Below, piece by piece: positions 51,454 through 60,704 of a DNA stretch of 64,000 nucleotides (the stretch's first letter is position 1; each line of letters opens with the position of its first letter). The position numbers and the translations under genes are program-made. The notes under the pieces are model-generated. The model saw nothing but the letters and a program-made list of their open reading frames with translations, made no database searches and was not told the origin of the DNA. The stretch lies in the NCBI GenBank assembly GCA_905235995.1, contig CAJONI010000020.1, positions 31,966-95,965 on the forward strand. Direction: 5' to 3'. This DNA comes from an uncultured Bacteroidales bacterium. Lineage in GTDB: Bacteria > Bacteroidota > Bacteroidia > Bacteroidales > UBA932.

Positions 51454-54062
51454 AGCTTCGTAACGGTCTGGACGGTCTTCTGCCCTCCGTAATCCACCTC
51501 CAGCGTGTAGAGCCCGGCGGCGAGCTGGGACATGTCGAGGACGGCGGGACTGAACGGTGAGGACTGGCAACTTACCGTGATGACGGCGGTGCCGGTTTCA
51601 GAGATTACCCGGACGTCCAGTCCGGTTTCTTCCGAAGTGCGGAAATACAGCTTCCCGTCGGTTACCGTAGTGGGGTAGATGTCCACGGGCTTGCTTCCGT
51701 CGCGGGAAAGCGTCCGGAATGAGAGTGAGGCCGTCTCGCCCAGGGCGTCGGTCGCCGTCAGCTTGATGCCGGTATAGCCGTACTTGATGGATGAGAGGAA
51801 GAGCTTTCCGTCGTTCATACGCGCCGACAGGGCAGGATTTTCAGAGGAATATACGGAATATGTGAGCGTTTCGCCGTCCGGGTCTTCGAACAGGGAGCGC
51901 AGGTCAATCATGTTGGTTTCCCCGATTACACCGAACACCATGTCTTCCACCTCCTTGACAACCACGGGGGCATGGTTGGGAAGAATCGTGTATGAATAAT
52001 GGAGAACTGTTTCCGCATCGTATTCGTCGGCAACGTGAAGGCGGGAAGCATAACTTCCTGCCCTGGCCCGGATTGCACGGATTTCTATGCGCACGGTACT
52101 GTCGTCGAGGAACAGGAGCGTATCTGCAGCCGATGCGGCCCGCAGCCAGGCGTAGATGGTGTGGTCGTCTTCGTCGGTGCATACGGCCTCGATCGATCCT
52201 GTCTCATGGGCCTTGAGTGTCAGGGAACAGGAATCCAGGGCGCGGATCACGGGCGGATGGTTGGGCCCGGTCTCGACGCACACCTGATTCGACAGGGCGG
52301 AGCGCTTGCCCACCCGGTCGAAGGCTTCGCAGGCCAGGTAGTAAGTCGATTCGAAGTCAAGCCCTGAGATGACGCCATTCAGCGTGCCGCTGGAAACAGT
52401 GTCAGCCATGAACAATTTGCCTGTCATCCTGGTCGGGTCGGTGATGGGCTCGTGGCTGAAGTATACCATGCATCCGGACGCAAGTTCGCCCTCCCGGTTG
52501 CGGGTGAGGGTGAGCGAGAACGACACCTTGTCGGACTTGAATAGTTCCGCCTGGAAATCCGTCACTGCCCCGGGGGCTGAACCGCCGGACGCATCAATGG
52601 CCGCGAATGCGTCGACCAGGCCGGAACCGAGTGCGTATTCGGTGTTCCAGGGAGAGATGTCGCTGGTGGTGTTGACGAGCCGGTTCCATAGCATTATGCG
52701 CGTGAATCCCGGTCCGCCCAATTGCGAAACTATGAGGGCGGCCACTCCCGAAACGTGCGGGCAGGCCATGGAGGTGCCCTGCATGAGGCCGTAGCTGTTG
52801 CCTGGAAGAGTGCTGAGTATATTGATCTTGCGGTTGTCTCCGCCCGGAGCCGCAATGTCGACCCAGTCGCCGTAGTTTGAATAGTAGGCGCGCCGGAAGT
52901 CAGGGCCCAGCGAAGAGACCGACAAAGCCCCCTCGTAGGCGCTGGGAGAGCCGTAGTCGCAATCTTCGTTGCCAGCAGCAAAGATTACCAGGCCGCCGGC
53001 CATGGGACCCACCTGCACCCCGTTCTCGTCGTAGCCGGCGTAGGTGTTGAAATAGTCGATGGCCTCCATGTCCGAACGGGGAATATAGCCGATCTCGTCG
53101 TAACCCCAGCTGTTCTGCGAGATGACCGCCCCGTGGTCCGCACCCCATTTGATGGCCCTGGCGCCGCTGGCGCCTTCTTTTATGCCTTCCTTGAATATCT
53201 GGCACGACATGAGCCTTACTCCCGGCAGTCCGGCTTCCGCATTTCCGCCGGCTATGCCGCAGACGCCCTTGCCGTTGTTGTTGAGGGCGGCGATGATGCC
53301 GCCCACGTGCGTGCCGTGGCTGGTGGCGCTGATCGCGGAGGTGTTATCGAAGAAATTGTAGCCGTAGATGGCAGATTCAGGATGCGAAGGATCGGTCCAC
53401 ATGTTGGCGGCGAGGTCTTCGTGTGAGAAGTCGATGCCGCCGTCGACCACCGAGACGATCACCTCCGGGTTTCCGGTAGAATACTTGTTCCATGCCGGGA
53501 CGGCGTTTACGTCGCAGCCTGCGACCGAATAGCGCAGCGAACCGTCGTTAAACAGGTTCCATTGCTCGGCAAAGCGAGGGTCATTGAAAGGCATTTCGGC
53601 GCTGGAGTCCGCCCTGAGGCCAGGGACGGGCTGGAACTGCCAGGCCAGGTCGGTGAAGTTCTTGACCGTCCGGGGCCTGAATTCCACTTCCTCTATGCCC
53701 GGGAGCCTTTCCAGAGATTCTCCGGCCTTGGTGAGGGGGGTGGAGTCGTCGAACCATACGTCGTACCAGCGGTGCAGGCCTGCTTTCCGGGTACGGGCCT
53801 CGAAGCGTCCTGCATGGGGGAAGGTGCGCTCCATGCGGACTTCTCCCAGTCCTGATACGGCCTTGGTGGCCGGTCCGGAAACTGCTTCCGCTTCCAGGCT
53901 TGCGGCGAGATTTTCGTCGACATACACGCGGACCATGCCCGCCTCGTAGCCAGCAGTTTCCTGTGCTGAAACATCCGTATCTGTAACATTCACGGGCGTC
54001 TCCTGCATGCAGGCAGCCGCGGGAAGAATCAACCAAAGGAAACAGATGAGCCTGTATTTCAT
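51450..54062 (-). CDS. Secreted subtilisin-like serine protease (S8) with C-terminal sorting-like domain
   Basis: 870 residues from MKYRLICFLWLILPAAAC; the Cys18 could be lipid-modified, although the lipobox is not perfect. Propeptide-like region about 25-185. Peptidase domain about 190-530 with the triad VVDGGIDF (Asp), SHGTHVGG (His) and GTSMACPHVSG (Ser). Then a fibronectin/Ig-like stretch and a C-terminal domain of about 80 residues ending AAGLYTLEVDYGGQKTVQTVTKL-like, similar to T9SS type A sorting domains. Extracellular or surface proteolysis is inferred. It has its own promoter box and follows the terminator of the upstream lipoprotein gene. Confidence 0.88.
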   Translation of the reverse strand: MKYRLICFLWLILPAAACMQETPVNVTDTDVSAQETAGYEAGMVRVYVDENLAASLEAEAVSGPATKAVSGLGEVRMERTFPHAGRFEARTRKAGLHRWYDVWFDDSTPLTKAGESLERLPGIEEVEFRPRTVKNFTDLAWQFQPVPGLRADSSAEMPFNDPRFAEQWNLFNDGSLRYSVAGCDVNAVPAWNKYSTGNPEVIVSVVDGGIDFSHEDLAANMWTDPSHPESAIYGYNFFDNTSAISATSHGTHVGGIIAALNNNGKGVCGIAGGNAEAGLPGVRLMSCQIFKEGIKEGASGARAIKWGADHGAVISQNSWGYDEIGYIPRSDMEAIDYFNTYAGYDENGVQVGPMAGGLVIFAAGNEDCDYGSPSAYEGALSVSSLGPDFRRAYYSNYGDWVDIAAPGGDNRKINILSTLPGNSYGLMQGTSMACPHVSGVAALIVSQLGGPGFTRIMLWNRLVNTTSDISPWNTEYALGSGLVDAFAAIDASGGSAPGAVTDFQAELFKSDKVSFSLTLTRNREGELASGCMVYFSHEPITDPTRMTGKLFMADTVSSGTLNGVISGLDFESTYYLACEAFDRVGKRSALSNQVCVETGPNHPPVIRALDSCSLTLKAHETGSIEAVCTDEDDHTIYAWLRAASAADTLLFLDDSTVRIEIRAIRARAGSYASRLHVADEYDAETVLHYSYTILPNHAPVVVKEVEDMVFGVIGETNMIDLRSLFEDPDGETLTYSVYSSENPALSARMNDGKLFLSSIKYGYTGIKLTATDALGETASLSFRTLSRDGSKPVDIYPTTVTDGKLYFRTSEETGLDVRVISETGTAVITVSCQSSPFSPAVLDMSQLAAGLYTLEVDYGGQKTVQTVTKL

Positions 54063-54070
54063 GACGCAGG

Positions 54071-54078
54071 CAAAGGTA
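54071..54078 (-). promoter_or_regulatory. -7 box TACCTTTG for the subtilisin gene
   Basis: Exact consensus on the minus strand, 8 bases before the ATG, directly after the T-run of the upstream terminator. Confidence 0.65.
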
Positions 54079-54080
54079 CG

Positions 54081-54113
54081 AAAAAAAGCGGGGTGGTCGA
54101 ATGACCGCCCCGC
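54081..54113 (-). terminator. Strong intrinsic terminator of the SusC/SusD operon
   Basis: On the minus strand an 11-bp stem with one mismatch (54088-54098 with 54103-54113; loop of four) precedes seven T (54081-54087). It lies 21 bases after the stop of the lipoprotein gene. Confidence 0.85.
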
Positions 54114-54134
54114 CTTTTCAATCAACAATACTTT

Positions 54135-54905
54135 CTACCGGAGTACCACACCGTCAGGAAGCACGAAGTACTCCATGCCGCTGCCGAAGCTGCCGGCGCT
54201 CACGCGGTAACCGGTGACAGGCAGGTACATCACACCGTCTTCGATGTAGCAGCCATCATGATAGATGAACACCTGGCCGTAGGTGCTGTGCACGTAGCCG
54301 GAGAAGAACGGGTTGGGCCATACCGGAGTTCCGTTGACCATGTTGAACGTGAAGTCCGTTCCGGTGACCCAGCAATTGGGCAGGATATACAGGTCGGGTG
54401 CCTCTTCGGTGGTGTAGAGATCCTGCTCCCACTCTTCCTCATACCAGTCGGAGTAGTAGATGCCGGTACCCAGGAACTTGCGCGTAAGCTTGCGCTGGGC
54501 AGAGATAGTGACGGCCTCGTAGCCGGAAGGGGAAACCATGCTCTCATCCGACAGGGAGACGGTGATCTTGTAGGTTTCACCGCCAAAGTCGTTGATGTCA
54601 GGATAGTTCAGGTCGATGGTGGCGATCGACTGTCCGTCCACGAAGTCGAAGCTGGTCTTGGAAGGGGTGAATATACCCTCGCCGCCGGTTACGGTCACGG
54701 GAACCGAAACGGAACCATTGGTGTTGCCACGCCAGAGTTCGACGGTGATCTTGTTTCCGTCGGCTGCAACCATTTCAATAATGGACACGTCGCTCGGGAA
54801 GGATACACAGGCGTTGTCAGGGAAGTAGATCACTTCTTCCCGCTCGCAGGAGCTGGAGATCGCAATCGCGAACAAGGCCAGGAGAATGACAAAATATTTT
54901 TTCAT
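54135..54905 (-). CDS. SusE-position surface lipoprotein, unknown family
   Basis: 256 residues. Lipobox AIAISSSC gives Cys20. The N-terminal half is beta-rich (VSFPSDVSIIEMVAADGNKITVELWRG, SVPVTVTGGEGIFTPSKTSFDFVDGQS) resembling Calx-beta/Ig-like repeats; the C-terminal half holds aromatic-rich strands (IYYSDWYEEEWEQDLYT, YIEDGVMYLPVTGY). I do not recognise a named family with certainty. As third gene after susC and susD (20 bases after the SusD stop) it is in the place of SusE-like ligand-binding lipoproteins. Confidence 0.78.
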   Translation of the reverse strand: MKKYFVILLALFAIAISSSCEREEVIYFPDNACVSFPSDVSIIEMVAADGNKITVELWRGNTNGSVSVPVTVTGGEGIFTPSKTSFDFVDGQSIATIDLNYPDINDFGGETYKITVSLSDESMVSPSGYEAVTISAQRKLTRKFLGTGIYYSDWYEEEWEQDLYTTEEAPDLYILPNCWVTGTDFTFNMVNGTPVWPNPFFSGYVHSTYGQVFIYHDGCYIEDGVMYLPVTGYRVSAGSFGSGMEYFVLPDGVVLR

Positions 54906-54925
54906 GGTCTTTTACATTTTAGGGA

Positions 54926-56494
54926 TTAAAGGCCTCTGCCCTGCTTAGGGTTCTGGTCGGATTCGGCGCTCATGTTCTCGTTGCCGTCGAACTCGGACTG
55001 GGGAATCCAGAGGATGAAGTTGGCGGAACCGGGGATGCTGGTGTAGGCCGAGCAGGTGGCGCGGTGGTTGTTGCCGTCCCATGCGCGGTCGAAGCAAAGA
55101 CCACGGCGCTGCAGGTCGAACAGGCGGGGAGTCTCGCTCCAGAGCTCTACACGGCGCTGGAAGAAGATCTCGTCCATGAGGGTGCGGGGGGTTGCGAGCG
55201 TATTGGAGTTCAGTTCCTTGTTGTCCTGCTTGGAAGCCAGGCGGGAAGCGTATTCGGAATCGCGGAGTTCACCGACGGCCTTCACGTAGTCGCGGGCTTC
55301 GCTGTACTGGCCAAGTTCGCATGCGGCCTCGGCGGCGATCAGGTACATTTCCTCGGTACGCATCAGGATGTGGTCGCCGGTCGACGCAGTGGCGTCGATG
55401 TAGACCAGCTTCTTCTGGCACCAGGAGCGCCTGGAACCGTTTTCGGTACCGGCGGTGCCCCATTCTTCTGAAGGAAGCGGAGCGGTCCACCAGTCCTTAC
55501 GCACGTCGGTGTCGGGAATCTGGTCGTAGAGCCAGTTGCCGATGAGGTGACGGGCCTTGGAATAGGTGGATTTGCAGTCGGCGTCCATGTGGTTGTAGAT
55601 GTCGTAGTTGCCCATGGCCTGGTCGGTCTGGATGGCGAGGCCCCACATAACGTTGCGCTTGTTGATGTCGTTGACGACCTTGATGTCCTCCCACTTGCCG
55701 AGCTGCTGGCCCTGCATGGCCTGCTTGGCTGCAGCAAGGGCGGCGGTGTAGTCGTGCTGCACGAGGGCGTGGCGGGCCTTCAGGCCGTAAGCGGCTGCGA
55801 GGCTGACGTGGCTCTTGTGCTGCTGTCCCAGAGAGCTCTGGCTGAGATGGCTGATGGCCGCGTCGATATCGGAGTTGGCCTGGTCGTACACGTCCTTGAC
55901 GGTGCCGCGACCCTTACCCTCGGAACCTGCCACGGTGGGCTCGGTATAGATGGGGACGCCGGGGAGGCTGGTGCCGTGGATGGCGCCGTTCTGCTGGTAG
56001 GTCTGGACCAGCCACATGTAGCAGAAGGAGCGCAGGGCGTAAGCCTGACCGAGTACATAGTGCTTGTAGTTTTCGTCACCTTCCATATCTTCGTTGGCCA
56101 GGATGTAGTTGGCGTTCGAAATCAGGGTGTAGAAGAAGTTCCACATCTGGTACTGGTGGCCGGCGTCGTTTGTCCAGTCGCCGAAGGTGTCGTAAGCGTA
56201 GTCGTAGTAGAACCAGCCAGAACCGGAGCCGTCCATGGGGTGGTCTTCACCCTTGATGTCCTGCACCAGGATATAGGCGGGAAGTCCGCCGTTCTCAGCG
56301 CCCCAGCTGGAGCCCCAGCCACCGACGTAAAGCAGTCGGATAAGACCGTTGACGGCAGTCATGGCATTTTCGGGACTCGAGAAGATGGCCGTACCGGAAA
56401 CGCGGTCGGTCGGGTCGGTATCGAGGAAGTCCTTGCTGCAGCCGGAGAATACCAGCAGCGACATTACCGAAATGATGGCAAATATCTTTTTCAT
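54926..56494 (-). CDS. SusD/RagB family nutrient-binding lipoprotein
   Basis: 522 residues. Lipobox LLVFSGC (Cys19), SKDFLDTDPTDR start typical of SusD, TPR-like helices (LGQAYALRSFCYMWLVQTYQ, YDQANSDIDAAISHL) and ends with the RRVELWSETPRLFDLQRRG signature and GLWIPQSE-like ILWIPQSEFD. Forms the lid over the SusC channel at the cell surface. The ligand cannot be told. 12 bases separate it from susC. Confidence 0.95.
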   Translation of the reverse strand: MKKIFAIISVMSLLVFSGCSKDFLDTDPTDRVSGTAIFSSPENAMTAVNGLIRLLYVGGWGSSWGAENGGLPAYILVQDIKGEDHPMDGSGSGWFYYDYAYDTFGDWTNDAGHQYQMWNFFYTLISNANYILANEDMEGDENYKHYVLGQAYALRSFCYMWLVQTYQQNGAIHGTSLPGVPIYTEPTVAGSEGKGRGTVKDVYDQANSDIDAAISHLSQSSLGQQHKSHVSLAAAYGLKARHALVQHDYTAALAAAKQAMQGQQLGKWEDIKVVNDINKRNVMWGLAIQTDQAMGNYDIYNHMDADCKSTYSKARHLIGNWLYDQIPDTDVRKDWWTAPLPSEEWGTAGTENGSRRSWCQKKLVYIDATASTGDHILMRTEEMYLIAAEAACELGQYSEARDYVKAVGELRDSEYASRLASKQDNKELNSNTLATPRTLMDEIFFQRRVELWSETPRLFDLQRRGLCFDRAWDGNNHRATCSAYTSIPGSANFILWIPQSEFDGNENMSAESDQNPKQGRGL

Positions 56495-56506
56495 GATTCC
56501 TTTCGA

Positions 56507-59500
56507 TTAGAAGTTAATGTCCAGGCCGAGGGAAACGGTCCGGGTCGGAGTGTAGGAGTAACCGGTACCACCGGAGAAGTTGTACTGCGGGTCGAGACCC
56601 TTCAGGGCGGAGAACAGGTAGAGGTTGTCGGCCGACACCGAGATGCGGAGCGACTTCATGTGCATTGCCTTGAGAGCCTTGGAAGGAAGCGTGTAACCTA
56701 CGGAGATGTTCTTGATGGCGAAGTAGGAGGCATCGAAGAGTTCATCGTCGGTAAGGGCCACCTGGTAGCTGCCGAGCAGGTCGATCCTCGGAATCGAGGT
56801 GATGTCGCCGGGCTGCTTCCAGGCTGCGAGACGGTCGATGTGGCCGGCCTCGCCGATGTAGGTGCTGTAAAGCATGGTGCGATAGACGCCGTCGTTGATC
56901 TTGCCGCCGATGGAGTAGGTGGTCATCAGCGAGAAGTCGAAGTCGCCGATCTGCACGTTGTTCGACCAGGAACCGTAGAGGGCGGGGATACGGCTGCCGC
57001 AGACCCGCTTGCAGGTCAGGGCCTTCTGATAGCTGTCGGTGATGTATTTCTCGCCGGGGTTGCCGTCTTCGTCGGTATCCCAGACCCAGTAGAGCTTGGA
57101 ACCCGTGGCCGGGTCGACGCCGGCGCTCTCGGGAAGATAGAAGGAGTTGAGGGTCTCGCCTTCCTTGATGATGTAGTTGCCGGAGATGATCTCAGGCTTG
57201 TCGGCAAGGTGCAGTACCTTGTTCTTGACGGTGGAACCCATCCAGGTCATGGACCAGTGGGCGCGCTGTTTGGCGATGATGTCGGCGGTGAGGCTGATCT
57301 CGACGCCGCTGTTCTGCATGTTGCCTATGTTCTTGTCGTAGCCGCTGAAGCCCAGCGAGACTGCCATCGGGTAGCTCATGAGCATGTCCTTGGTGTAGCG
57401 GTTGTAGTACTCGATGGTGGCGGAGAGACGGTTGAACAGACGGGCTTCGATACCGACGTTCAGGTTCTCGTTCTTTTCCCACTTCAGTTCCTTGCTCTCC
57501 AGCGAGGTTACCACGGCGCCGGGGTTGGCTCCGTTAGGATAGCTCAGGCTGTAGAAGGCCTGCCATGCATAGAGGCTGCCGAGGTTGTCGTTACCCTGTA
57601 CACCATAGGAAGCCTTGAGGGTCAGGTTGTTGATCCAGTTGACGTCTCTCATGAACGCTTCCTGGGAGATGCGCCATGATGCGCCGACGCTCCAGAAGTT
57701 ACCCCAGCGGGAATCCTTGTGGAAGCGCGAGGAACCGTCGCGGCGGTAGGAACCGGAAATATAGTATTTGTCAGCGAAGTCGAGGTTCACGCGGGAAAGA
57801 TACGACTCCACGCGGTAGTTGTTGGTGTAGGAGTTCGTGTCTTCCACCGTGGTGGCGGGAGCCAGCTCGTACATATTGCCGAACGGATAACCGCTCTTGT
57901 AACCCATCAGGTACTGGTAGTTGTAAGCGTATGCCTCGTGACCGGCAAGGATGTCGACATGGAAGTCACCGAACTTGCGGTCCCAGGTCAGAAGCTGGTT
58001 GAAAGTGTAGCTGAAGGTACGGCCGTCGGCTATCTGGGCGAGACCGTTCTTGGAAACGGCGTTTCCGAAATACGGGTTGTAGTAGGTCTTGGATTTGGCA
58101 GAGACCAGGTCGAAGCCGAAGTTCACGGCGAGCTTGAGGCCCTGGAGGGCGCCATGCTTCAGGCCGCCGAATTCGACGAAGGTACGGCCGCTCACGTTGT
58201 CGGAGCCGCTTTCGTACTTGTCTTCCTTCAGGTTGGCCAGAGGGTTCCAGCCGGCGGAAGCGCCGGAAGGACGGTCCTCACCCCAGTCATACTGCTTCTC
58301 GCCATCGGCGTCGAGGATGTAGTCGCCGTTGGAATCGCGGAGATACATGGGATAGATGGGGGCCATCAGCTGGCAGGTGTAGAACACGTTGCTGTAGGCC
58401 GTGCTTGAAGACTGGCTGGTGCCCAGCGTAGTGGAATTGGTGATGTTGCGGGCGAAGTTGGCGTTCAGGCCGGTCTTGAACCAGTCGGTAATCTGGCTCT
58501 CCACGTTGGCACGGCCGGAGAAGCGCTTGAAGTTGGTGTACTTCACGAGACCTTCCTCGCTGAGGTAGCCGACTGAGAACATGTACTTATTGGCCTTGTT
58601 ACCACCCTGGACGGTCATCTGGTACTCCTGGCGGAGCGGAGCCGGTGCGGTGCAGAGCTCGAGCCAGTCGTCGTCCCATTTGAGTTGGGCGTTGTCGACG
58701 ATCTTGCCGGTCTCATGGTTGAAGAGCTGCTGCGCGGGGACGGTGAAGGGGTTGTATTCCTCATTGATGCCGAAGACGTTGTTACCGCCCGACATCATGT
58801 CGGTGGCTGCCATCGGGCCGGCCACTGCAAAGGGATAACCTTCGGCCATGTAGCTGTTCTTGACCATGTAGTAGAGGTCTTCCGTCCACTGGTAGGCGTT
58901 CAGGCTCTCGTAACGCGGAATGGCGCGGGAGGCGATACCCCAGTTGCCCTTGAAGGAGACCTGGGCTGCGCCTTCGGTGCCGTGCTTGGTGGTGACGATC
59001 ACCACGCCGTTTGCACCACGTGCGCCGTAGAGCGCGCCGGCAGAGGCGTCCTTGATGATGGTCATCGACTCGATATCGTTGGGGTTCAGAGCGTTGATGT
59101 TGCCGTCGTAAGGCACGCCGTCCACAACGTAGAGCGGGGATGAATCGGCGTTGAGGGAGCCGAAGCCGCGGATGCGCACGGATGCGCCGGCACCGGGCTG
59201 TCCGGAACCGGAAGTGGTCTGGACACCGGCGGCCATGCCGTCGAGTGCCTTGGTCACGTTGGCTACGGTGCGCTTCTCAATCTGTTCGGACTTGATGGTC
59301 TGTGCAGAACCGGTGAAGGATTCCTTCTTGGCGGTACCGTAGGCCACGACCAGCACGTCTTCCAGGTACTCGGAGTCGGAGGCCAGAAGTACGTTGATGA
59401 CGTTGCGTCCTTCCACTGCGACTTCCTGGGTCACGTAGCCGATGGAGCTGAAGATCAGCGTCGCGCGTGAAGGCACGGAGAAGCTGAAAGCACCGTCCGC

Positions 59501-59668
59501 GTCCGTGGAGGTTCCGGTCACGGTGCCCTTCACCTGGATGGAGGCGTAGGGCACGCCTTCACCCGTGGTGGCATCGGTGACGACGCCTTTCACCGTGATG
59601 TTCTGGGCGAAAGCCGCCAGCGACAGCACGAGTGAGAGACACGTCATTGCGAATCTCAGTTTTTTCAT
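56507..59668 (-). CDS. SusC/RagA family TonB-dependent outer membrane transporter
   Basis: 1053 residues. Signal peptide ends at SLAAFAQ; carboxypeptidase-regulatory-like domain about 24-105 (VKGVVTDATTGEGVPYASI); LEDVLVVAYGTAKKE is the TonB box-containing linker; plug about 120-235 (VRIRGFGSLNADSSPLYVVDGVP, YGARGANGVVIVTTK); 22-strand barrel to the end DINF with terminal Phe. Imports ligands captured by the SusD partner. No regulator or glycoside hydrolase is next to it. Confidence 0.96.
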   Translation of the reverse strand: MKKLRFAMTCLSLVLSLAAFAQNITVKGVVTDATTGEGVPYASIQVKGTVTGTSTDADGAFSFSVPSRATLIFSSIGYVTQEVAVEGRNVINVLLASDSEYLEDVLVVAYGTAKKESFTGSAQTIKSEQIEKRTVANVTKALDGMAAGVQTTSGSGQPGAGASVRIRGFGSLNADSSPLYVVDGVPYDGNINALNPNDIESMTIIKDASAGALYGARGANGVVIVTTKHGTEGAAQVSFKGNWGIASRAIPRYESLNAYQWTEDLYYMVKNSYMAEGYPFAVAGPMAATDMMSGGNNVFGINEEYNPFTVPAQQLFNHETGKIVDNAQLKWDDDWLELCTAPAPLRQEYQMTVQGGNKANKYMFSVGYLSEEGLVKYTNFKRFSGRANVESQITDWFKTGLNANFARNITNSTTLGTSQSSSTAYSNVFYTCQLMAPIYPMYLRDSNGDYILDADGEKQYDWGEDRPSGASAGWNPLANLKEDKYESGSDNVSGRTFVEFGGLKHGALQGLKLAVNFGFDLVSAKSKTYYNPYFGNAVSKNGLAQIADGRTFSYTFNQLLTWDRKFGDFHVDILAGHEAYAYNYQYLMGYKSGYPFGNMYELAPATTVEDTNSYTNNYRVESYLSRVNLDFADKYYISGSYRRDGSSRFHKDSRWGNFWSVGASWRISQEAFMRDVNWINNLTLKASYGVQGNDNLGSLYAWQAFYSLSYPNGANPGAVVTSLESKELKWEKNENLNVGIEARLFNRLSATIEYYNRYTKDMLMSYPMAVSLGFSGYDKNIGNMQNSGVEISLTADIIAKQRAHWSMTWMGSTVKNKVLHLADKPEIISGNYIIKEGETLNSFYLPESAGVDPATGSKLYWVWDTDEDGNPGEKYITDSYQKALTCKRVCGSRIPALYGSWSNNVQIGDFDFSLMTTYSIGGKINDGVYRTMLYSTYIGEAGHIDRLAAWKQPGDITSIPRIDLLGSYQVALTDDELFDASYFAIKNISVGYTLPSKALKAMHMKSLRISVSADNLYLFSALKGLDPQYNFSGGTGYSYTPTRTVSLGLDINF

Positions 59669-59969
59669 ACGATAAATTTTAGGTTAATAATTGAGTTAAA
59701 TTTTTTCTTTACCCTGCGTTTTCGTTACAGTTTCAAACATAAAGCGTTTAGTGGCTTTATATTACTGCGTTTACGAAAAACAATTCACGGCGCAAGTTAC
59801 GACTTTTTTGCGGTTTTTCCCTTGTTTTTCATCAAAAATTTGGATTTTTCAAATAATTATCCTATCTTTAACTCTTATCCATCCGCTTTTTCCGGTTTTA
59901 CAGACCTCTTTCCCTGTCCCGAAAGATTTCAATCTGTAACCAACGATAATAATTGTTATCTTTGCAAAC
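59669..59969. promoter_or_regulatory. AT-rich divergent intergenic region between susC and murI
   Basis: About 300 bases without a gene. Notable content: a minus-strand TATGTTTG box at 59734-59741 (candidate for the susC transcript, leaving a leader of about 65 bases), a plus-strand TATCTTTG box at 59957-59964 for murI, and long A/T tracts. No further gene or stable hairpin seen. Confidence 0.5.
59957..59964 (+). promoter_or_regulatory. -7 box TATCTTTG for murI
   Basis: Exact TAnnTTTG match ending 5 bases before the GTG start of murI, so transcription should begin at or within a base or two of the start codon. Confidence 0.7.
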
Positions 59970-60704
59970 GTGATTGGAGTCTATGATTCTGGGGTGGGCG
60001 GATTGTCCGTCTGGAAGGAGCTTGTCAGTCTGATGCCTGACGAGGATTATGTGTATTATTCCGACGCCGCATTTTGCCCCTACGGCCCCAAGGATCCCTC
60101 TTTCATCGTGGAGCGCGCCTGCGCGGTGACGGATTTCTTTATTGAAAAAGGTTGCAAACTCATAGTAGTGGCCTGCAATACGGCCACGGCCGCCGCCATC
60201 ACCCATCTCCGGGCACACTACGAAATCCCGTTCGTAGGGATGGAACCGGCCATCAAGCCCGCGATCCTGCACAGCCGCAGCGGCGTCGTGGGCGTCCTTG
60301 CCACTGCCGGCACCTTCAAGGGGAAGCTGTATCTCAGCACCCTGGCCCGTTTCTCGGGCGAAGTGAAGGTCGTGGAACACGTCGGCGAAGGTCTCGTGGA
60401 AACCGTGGAGAAGGGCGTTCTGGACGGTCCTGAGGTAGAGGGGCTGGTGCACCGCTGCATCGACCCGATGCTCGAAGCAGGCGCCGACCACATAGTTCTT
60501 GGATGCACGCATTATCCTTTTCTGCAACCAGTAATAGAGCGTCTCGCCGGGCCTTACGTCACGGTGGTCAATCCCGCGCCCGCCGTAGCCCGCCAGGCCA
60601 TGCGGCTCCTCAAAAAAGAAGAGCCTTCCCAGGGGAAAGGCTCAACTGAATTCTGTTCGTCAGCAGAGGACATCTCCGTCCTTCTACGGCTGTCTCAGAT
60701 GTAG
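59970..60704 (+). CDS. murI: Glutamate racemase
   Basis: 244 residues, GTG start. Begins IGVYDSGVGGLSV, which is where family members also begin, so this start is firm. Catalytic cysteine motifs VACNTATA and LGCTHYPF are both present. Supplies D-glutamate for peptidoglycan. The C-terminal tail (KKEEPSQGKGSTEF) is coded by DNA that also forms the terminator of the convergent carbonic anhydrase gene; the two stops are directly adjacent. Confidence 0.96.
   Translation: MIGVYDSGVGGLSVWKELVSLMPDEDYVYYSDAAFCPYGPKDPSFIVERACAVTDFFIEKGCKLIVVACNTATAAAITHLRAHYEIPFVGMEPAIKPAILHSRSGVVGVLATAGTFKGKLYLSTLARFSGEVKVVEHVGEGLVETVEKGVLDGPEVEGLVHRCIDPMLEAGADHIVLGCTHYPFLQPVIERLAGPYVTVVNPAPAVARQAMRLLKKEEPSQGKGSTEFCSSAEDISVLLRLSQM
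60612..60643 (-). terminator. Terminator of the gamma carbonic anhydrase gene inside murI
   Basis: On the minus strand GAGCCTT (60637-60643) pairs with AAGGCTC (60621-60627) with an inner CCC/GGG extension, followed by TTCTTTTTTG (60611-60620). It lies 62 bases past the stop and inside the murI coding sequence. Confidence 0.7.

Noticed and set aside
55547..57679. Plus-strand open frame of 710 codons opposite susD and susC
   Set aside because: Composed of Val/Gly/Asp-rich antisense sequence crossing two genes and the gap between them; SusC/SusD identity is certain.
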